Origin: Ottelia alismoides
Lineage: Eukaryota; Streptophyta; Magnoliopsida; Alismatales; Hydrocharitaceae
NCBI GenBank assembly: GCA_037367405.1
Contig: JAZKJV010003137.1
Location: forward strand, 124,001 to 188,000
Reading direction: 5' to 3'
Length of the DNA stretch: 64,000 bases
The position numbers were made by a program, and so were the translations under genes. The notes beneath the pieces are model-generated. The model did not search any database. It had not been told where the DNA came from and worked only from the letters and a program-made list of their open reading frames with translations. Shown piece after piece: positions 59,516-64,000 of this stretch; the first letter of the stretch is position 1, and each line of letters starts with the position of its first letter.

Positions 59516-61675
59516 ATGATGGGCAGGAGGTCCATAAGGTAGCCCCTGGCTGCACCGCTTTATAGCACTTCAGCTCGCTCATCTAGGCTGGTTTGTGAGA
59601 GCCGAGACCCGCTCTCCAAACCCGAGTTTGATTCCTCCCAGTTCCCCCTCAACCACCCTTCTTCTAGTCCTGAGGTTCCCAAGCAGGGACTGCAGCAGAC
59701 ATCAGATGATTTATCGGCACCTGAGTTAGGGTCTTTTACCTTTGCTGAGACCATGGACAGCAACGAGGAGCGCACCGATGGACCCTGTGGGACAGAGACA
59801 TATGTATTGGATCAGGGTGCCATCAACAACACCCTATTAGCCTCTCTGGAGACCATACAACTTCAGATCGGAGACCAGGAGGCTTTCCTGATGACAGAGA
59901 GCCTGGGGAGCCGGCACAACCAGCACCGCCAGCACGACCGATGAGGGAGTTGCACAACCCCGGTTCGACTCTCGCCCATAGATGGATAGTGCTACCAACC
60001 ATTGTGGGGGACTTCAATTTCCCACCTCAGACGATTCAGCTTCTTCCCTGCTTCCTTGGGCTCGCCACAGAGGAGCCACACCTCCATCTCCAGGAGTTTG
60101 AGATGATCTGGAGTACTGTCTACGATCGTCATGTGGACGACGATACCATTCAGATGATGGTCTTACCTTTCTCCCTCGTAGACAGAGCAGCCAACTGGAT
60201 GAAGCACATAGGGAGATTTGTTACTATGTGGGAACATCTCTGAACCGAGTACTTGAACAAGTATTATCCACTCGGTCGGACCAATGCAGCCAGGGCTCTT
60301 TCCATGCTCCCCAACGAGCGGTTTCACGAGGCATGGGATAGGTTCAGGGAGCTCACAGACCGGTGCCCACACCATGATATATCCAAGTCCAACCTTGTCC
60401 AGAGTTTCTTCTGTGTGCTTACACCGGAGCTGCAGGGGCTAGTTAATGCATCCTGTGGGGGGTCATATTTTGCCAAGGATAAGGATCAGGTCTGGGCCAT
60501 CTACGAGGAGATGGCCGAGAACTACACTGTGATGTCCCAGACCCGATTGTACACTTAGAGGAAGCCCCACCCACTAGTCGTGTCCTGTCAGAGGATAACA
60601 TGAGTTGATGCCGGTCCTTCTACATCTGCACCGGCCGCAGTGTAGGCAGAGTCGACAGTCGCTGATATGGGGATTATCAGCGAGAAGTTGGACCGGATAG
60701 AGAGAAGAAGTAGTGCCAGGGCATGTCATAGATCGATAAGATGGCACAGACAATGAGTGACCTGAAGACCCAGATCATGTGTCTCCAGGAGGCACAGACA
60801 GCTTCTCAGCCCCGTCTCAGGTCACGGGCAGATCCCACCAGCAGCGACAGCTCGTCCCAGCACTCCAGCCAGTCCAGACAGGTTCACCATGTTCATGCGG
60901 AGTCGTACCAACAGTCGTAGCAGTACTACCAGCCACCACCATCTCAGGACACTCAGATGGTGGTCTACCAGCCGGATCAGCCCCTAGCAGTCCTTCCCCC
61001 ACCCACTTATGAGCAAGAGCCGTTGATGGATGTCAACGGATATGGTATGACCGACCTCAGCCTGGGATCCGACGAGACCATCCCGGATTCCGTTGGTCGA
61101 CCGGAGGTACCAGTTCCCAGCAACAATCTCCAATTCAGGGTGGCCAGTACGGCCAACAGTCACACCAGCAACCCCAGTTCCCGCAGCACCAGCAACCACA
61201 TCCCCAACCACAGTATCAGCAGCATGGTCCTCGTCCCTATCAACAGGGACAATCTTGGAGGCAACAACAACAACTTCAGCAGTTTCATTCTCAGCAGTAG
61301 TACCCATCTCACTCTCAGTCACAACAACCTCAGTTTCAAAGAGGCCACCCGTCAGGTTCTGATGGGCCCACCTATGAGAACCCCGCCTTGGATGATCTAG
61401 CCCACCTCATATTCGAGCAACAGGCCGCCTTCAAACTGGAGATGGACGAGTTCAGACAGGAGATGAGAGAGATTGTGAGAGGGAAGGTCGTCATACGTGC
61501 GCAGATTGAGCCCAACCCGAAGAACATGAAGTTGAAGTCTGAGCAGGTAGAGTTTACAGAGGTTACCACTCCTAGTGATTCACTTGGTGATGTTTCTGCA
61601 TATCATTTTATTGCTGACTTTGTTATACTTAGGAGTGGTAGGATGCCAGCCGGCGGCGCCTCATCTGTGCGATGA
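59516..61675 (+). pseudogene. Athila-like gag, unit 2
   Basis: Counterpart of 41197-43587. A TAG at 59540-59542 replaces the Gln codon of unit 1 near the N-terminus, and 82 bp are missing at 59887/59888. The G-run at 60457-60462 has six G, so the capsid end reads through in frame: EYLNKYYPLGRTN, AWDRFRELTDRCPHH, NASCGGSYFAKDKDQVWAIY (60253-60558). The Q/P-rich part and PALDDLAHLIFEQQ follow to a TGA at 61673-61675. The two copies carry different defects, so they decayed independently after duplication. Confidence 0.85.
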
Positions 61676-63617
61676 CCACATGGAGATCTTGGAGCGCCAG
61701 ATGAGGAGGAGAGCGGTGCTGATGCCACTCGTGGTAATGGTGATGACGGTGGTGCTGACGACACCAAGTATGTTGATCCAGCCGATGGTACTGAGGCCGT
61801 CGCTTCACCAGATTTCGGAGGCGATGGTGCTGATGCCACCAGATTCGATGCTGAGCCAGAGCACGGTACTGATGCCGCAAGTCTAGATGTCGTAGGTGGT
61901 ACTGAGGCCACCATTTCTATTCATGTTGCATTACCGTCTGTGTCTGTATCTCAGGACGATTCTAGAAATAAAGGAAAGGGTTCTTCATTTGTGAGTCCAT
62001 CTGTTTTGCTTGGAGATGTTTGTATGGATTCTATCTTGTCACAACAACAGCGACCCGATCCTAGCCCTCCATCCGAAGAGGGCCCATCCATCTTCTTTAC
62101 CCAAGCACTCCGCTTGGCTAAGGGGACCGGAAAAGAAAATCCAAAAATCCCATCAGCTAGAGTTCAACCAGTAGATGATAGACATATTCCAGATACTACT
62201 GACTCTACAGGAGGCCTTGGAGCACATCCCCCTCTTCTAGAGAAACCTTAGAGAGAGGACCACCATTCGCAGGAAGAGGAGGAACCACCACTCAGAGATG
62301 CATGTGCTCACTCGTGCCACCTGCTTCGCCATCCAGAACCGTCTGCCAGCTAAGAAGCCAGATGCAGAAGATCCCTATGTCAGATGCCACATACATGAGC
62401 AGAGGTTCGATCGGACTCTATTAGACAACGGTTCTTCGATTAACCTACTTCCGGCAACCTTACTCGATCGCTTTGGGTTTGGCCCTCTTAGACAGAGCAG
62501 GACGGTCCTTCAGTTTGTTGATCGATCTGTCAAAAGGCCGAAGGGGTTGCTGAAGGACATGGTCATCACAATTCAGGGCATGTAATTCTCAGTGGACTTC
62601 GTAGTGTTGGACATGGGGATCCCTGAGCCTGTAACTGATACCTCCATCATTTTAGGACGCCCGTTCTTGGCCATAGCCAAGGCAATGTCCGATTATGATA
62701 GTGGGAAGGTATACTTTTGCATCGACGGTGAGGGTATACAAATAGAGACGATCTATGAGACCAGAGCGTGAGATTCATCTTGCTCAGAGCCGCTCACAAA
62801 TTTAGAGTAGATGACAGAGGTAGAGCGAGACGTCCACCAGGAGTGTGATTTTGTGATCACAGAGGATGAGGCAGTTTAGGCAGAACCTGTTTCACGAGCC
62901 ATCCTCTCAGATTCAGACCCTGCTGATGCACTAATTCCAGTAGAGGAGAGCTTGGATAGCACAATCCTGGCAGAGGACACCTTTGAGGCAGCTGACCATG
63001 TTCCCGATAGCGAGGCAGTTGAGTTGTTGTTTGATTCAGATTCAGATCCCTCGGAGTCAGGCATTGATTGGGCAGAGTTCGATGATATGATTCCGTGTCT
63101 GATTTCCACAGAGCCAGCAGCTAGGGTGGAGTCCGAGCCAATTCAAAGTACAAAGACACCAGCAGAGCAATCTTCACCAGATCTTCAGGTTCAACGAGAG
63201 TTCTCCCACACAGGTTTGGTTGTTTTCACTCAGATATTTCGGAGAACAGATCCGCCAGCTCCTAGTTGTCCAGAGCGGAAGACCATGCCGCAGTCGCTGA
63301 AGTATAGGTTCCTTGCGGGCAAGCATGAGATGCATCCAATCATTATCTCAACAGATTTGACTGGAGAGGAAGAATTTCATTTGATGGAGATTCTTGAAAA
63401 GAACCGTAATGCGATGGGATGGATCATAGCCGATCTCCAAGGTATAAGTCCGGCCCTGTGCTCCCACCATATCTATCTCGAAGAGGACGCGAAGACGTCA
63501 CGTGAGTTCCAGTGGCAGCTAAACCCGAATCTTCGAGAGGTTGTCATGAAGGAGATCTCGAAATGGTAGAGCGTCAATTTTATCTACCCCATCTCCGACT
63601 CCAAGTGGGTTAGTCCA
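61676..63617 (+). pseudogene. Athila-like protease and start of RT, unit 2
   Basis: The protease reads TRATCFAIQNRLPAKKPD, then LLDNGSSINLLPATL (about 62426-62470), and continues after a stop with VDFVVLDM and ILGRPFLAIAKAMSDYD (about 62595-62700). After an acidic linker comes the RT entry: LKYRFLAGKHEMHP, AMGWIIADLQGISPALC, LNPNLREVVMKEISKW, stop (63567-63569), then YPISDSKWVSP. The sequence then changes to MULE DNA near 63612. The RT catalytic core, RNase H and integrase are absent from the whole window. This is the most complete gypsy pol here. Confidence 0.87.
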
Positions 63618-64000
63618 TTACATAGTCCAAATATCCAATCATCCGAACCGAAGAAGTCCGGTAGATCGTCCATAGGATCCAAATCCATCCCATAGTCCAC
63701 CGATGGATCATATATTGGTTCGTTGTGTATCGAAGAAAGAAGAGATTCCTGACCGTGATCGGACAATAATTCCACCCTAGCATCAGTATCCCCCATGCAA
63801 GCTTGTTCATTCACTCTTTCAGCTTCATTCACTCCTTCCTCTTCCTCATCGTAATCGTCTTCATCTCCATCGTCACCATTATTTTCATCATCATCTTGAG
63901 CATCATCTTCCTCATATATGGATTGGTTAAGATCAAACAATTGTTTTGATGATGTTCCCACATCAATTTGAGATGGAGTGATCTCAGCTTCCTCAATTAG
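63618..64000 (-). pseudogene. MULE transposase N-terminal half, copy C (partial)
   Basis: Minus-strand frame (63584-63961) with the acidic stretch EEDDAQDDDENNGDDGDEDD and MDDLPDFFGSDD, matching copy A at 25946-26290. The window ends inside it. Confidence 0.85.
63701..64000. repeat. Start of tandem unit 3, cut by window end
   Basis: It repeats 26029-26328 and the start of unit 2: CGATGGATCATATATTGG and the acidic MULE coding region. The array therefore continues to the right. Confidence 0.92.

Larger units (their letters stand above)
44362..63700. repeat. Giant tandem unit 2 (19.3 kb)
   Basis: Direct repeat of unit 1 with scattered substitutions and small indels (about 98% identical by eye). 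It keeps the gypsy stretch to the start of RT that unit 1 lost, but it has an 82-bp deletion in gag (junction 59887/59888). Confidence 0.93.

Overview
The window is repeat-rich nuclear DNA of a flowering plant. This follows from a plant-type MUB gene (membrane-anchored ubiquitin-fold protein) and from plant-type copia, Athila-like gypsy, MULE, L1 and RTE elements. Nothing bacterial or viral is visible. Almost every long open frame belongs to a decayed transposable element. The one host gene I recognise is MUB, on the minus strand: exon 1 at 21465-21594 and exon 2 at 8242-8412, joined in phase across a 13-kb intron full of old mobile DNA. Its short last exon was not found.

Layout, left half. 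1-3446 is the 3' part of a Ty1-copia element (protease, integrase, RT, RNase H, polypurine tract, short 3' LTR). 3676-6720 is an LTR-like block without coding capacity that contains a GACTAGTCGG-rich cluster. 7195-7817 is the 3' end of an RTE-type LINE. The MUB intron (8413-21464) holds an antisense copia remnant, a SINE-like element, a 42-bp LINE tail flanked by a 15-bp target duplication, a long antisense L1-type LINE, a foldback MITE inside a (TA)n tract, and several tandem repeats. About 0.57 kb upstream of the MUB start lies a MULE (22165-27562) with 136-137-bp terminal inverted repeats, clusters of palindromic subterminal motifs and a perfect 9-bp target duplication. Its transposase core has been replaced by about 0.6 kb of Athila-like pol sequence.

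Layout, right half. From about 26029 the window is a direct tandem array of very large units: unit 1 at 26029-44361, unit 2 at 44362-63700, and the first 300 bp of unit 3. Each unit runs MULE right half and TIR, pre-insertion flank, an RTE LINE split by an ~0.81-kb element, a first LTR-like block, a second RTE LINE piece, a second LTR block plus leader, Athila-like gag and protease, and (in unit 2) the start of RT, which breaks off and joins the MULE half of the next unit. The units look about 98% identical by eye and differ by point changes, small indels, an 82-bp deletion and a 1.1-kb deletion.

Interpretation. The MULE inserted first. A stretch from inside the MULE to inside the gypsy RT was then duplicated in tandem. 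A later deletion fused the left MULE half to gypsy sequence, which implies the array once had at least one more unit. No element in the window appears able to move on its own. Assembly duplication or haplotype stacking is an alternative that cannot be excluded from sequence alone.
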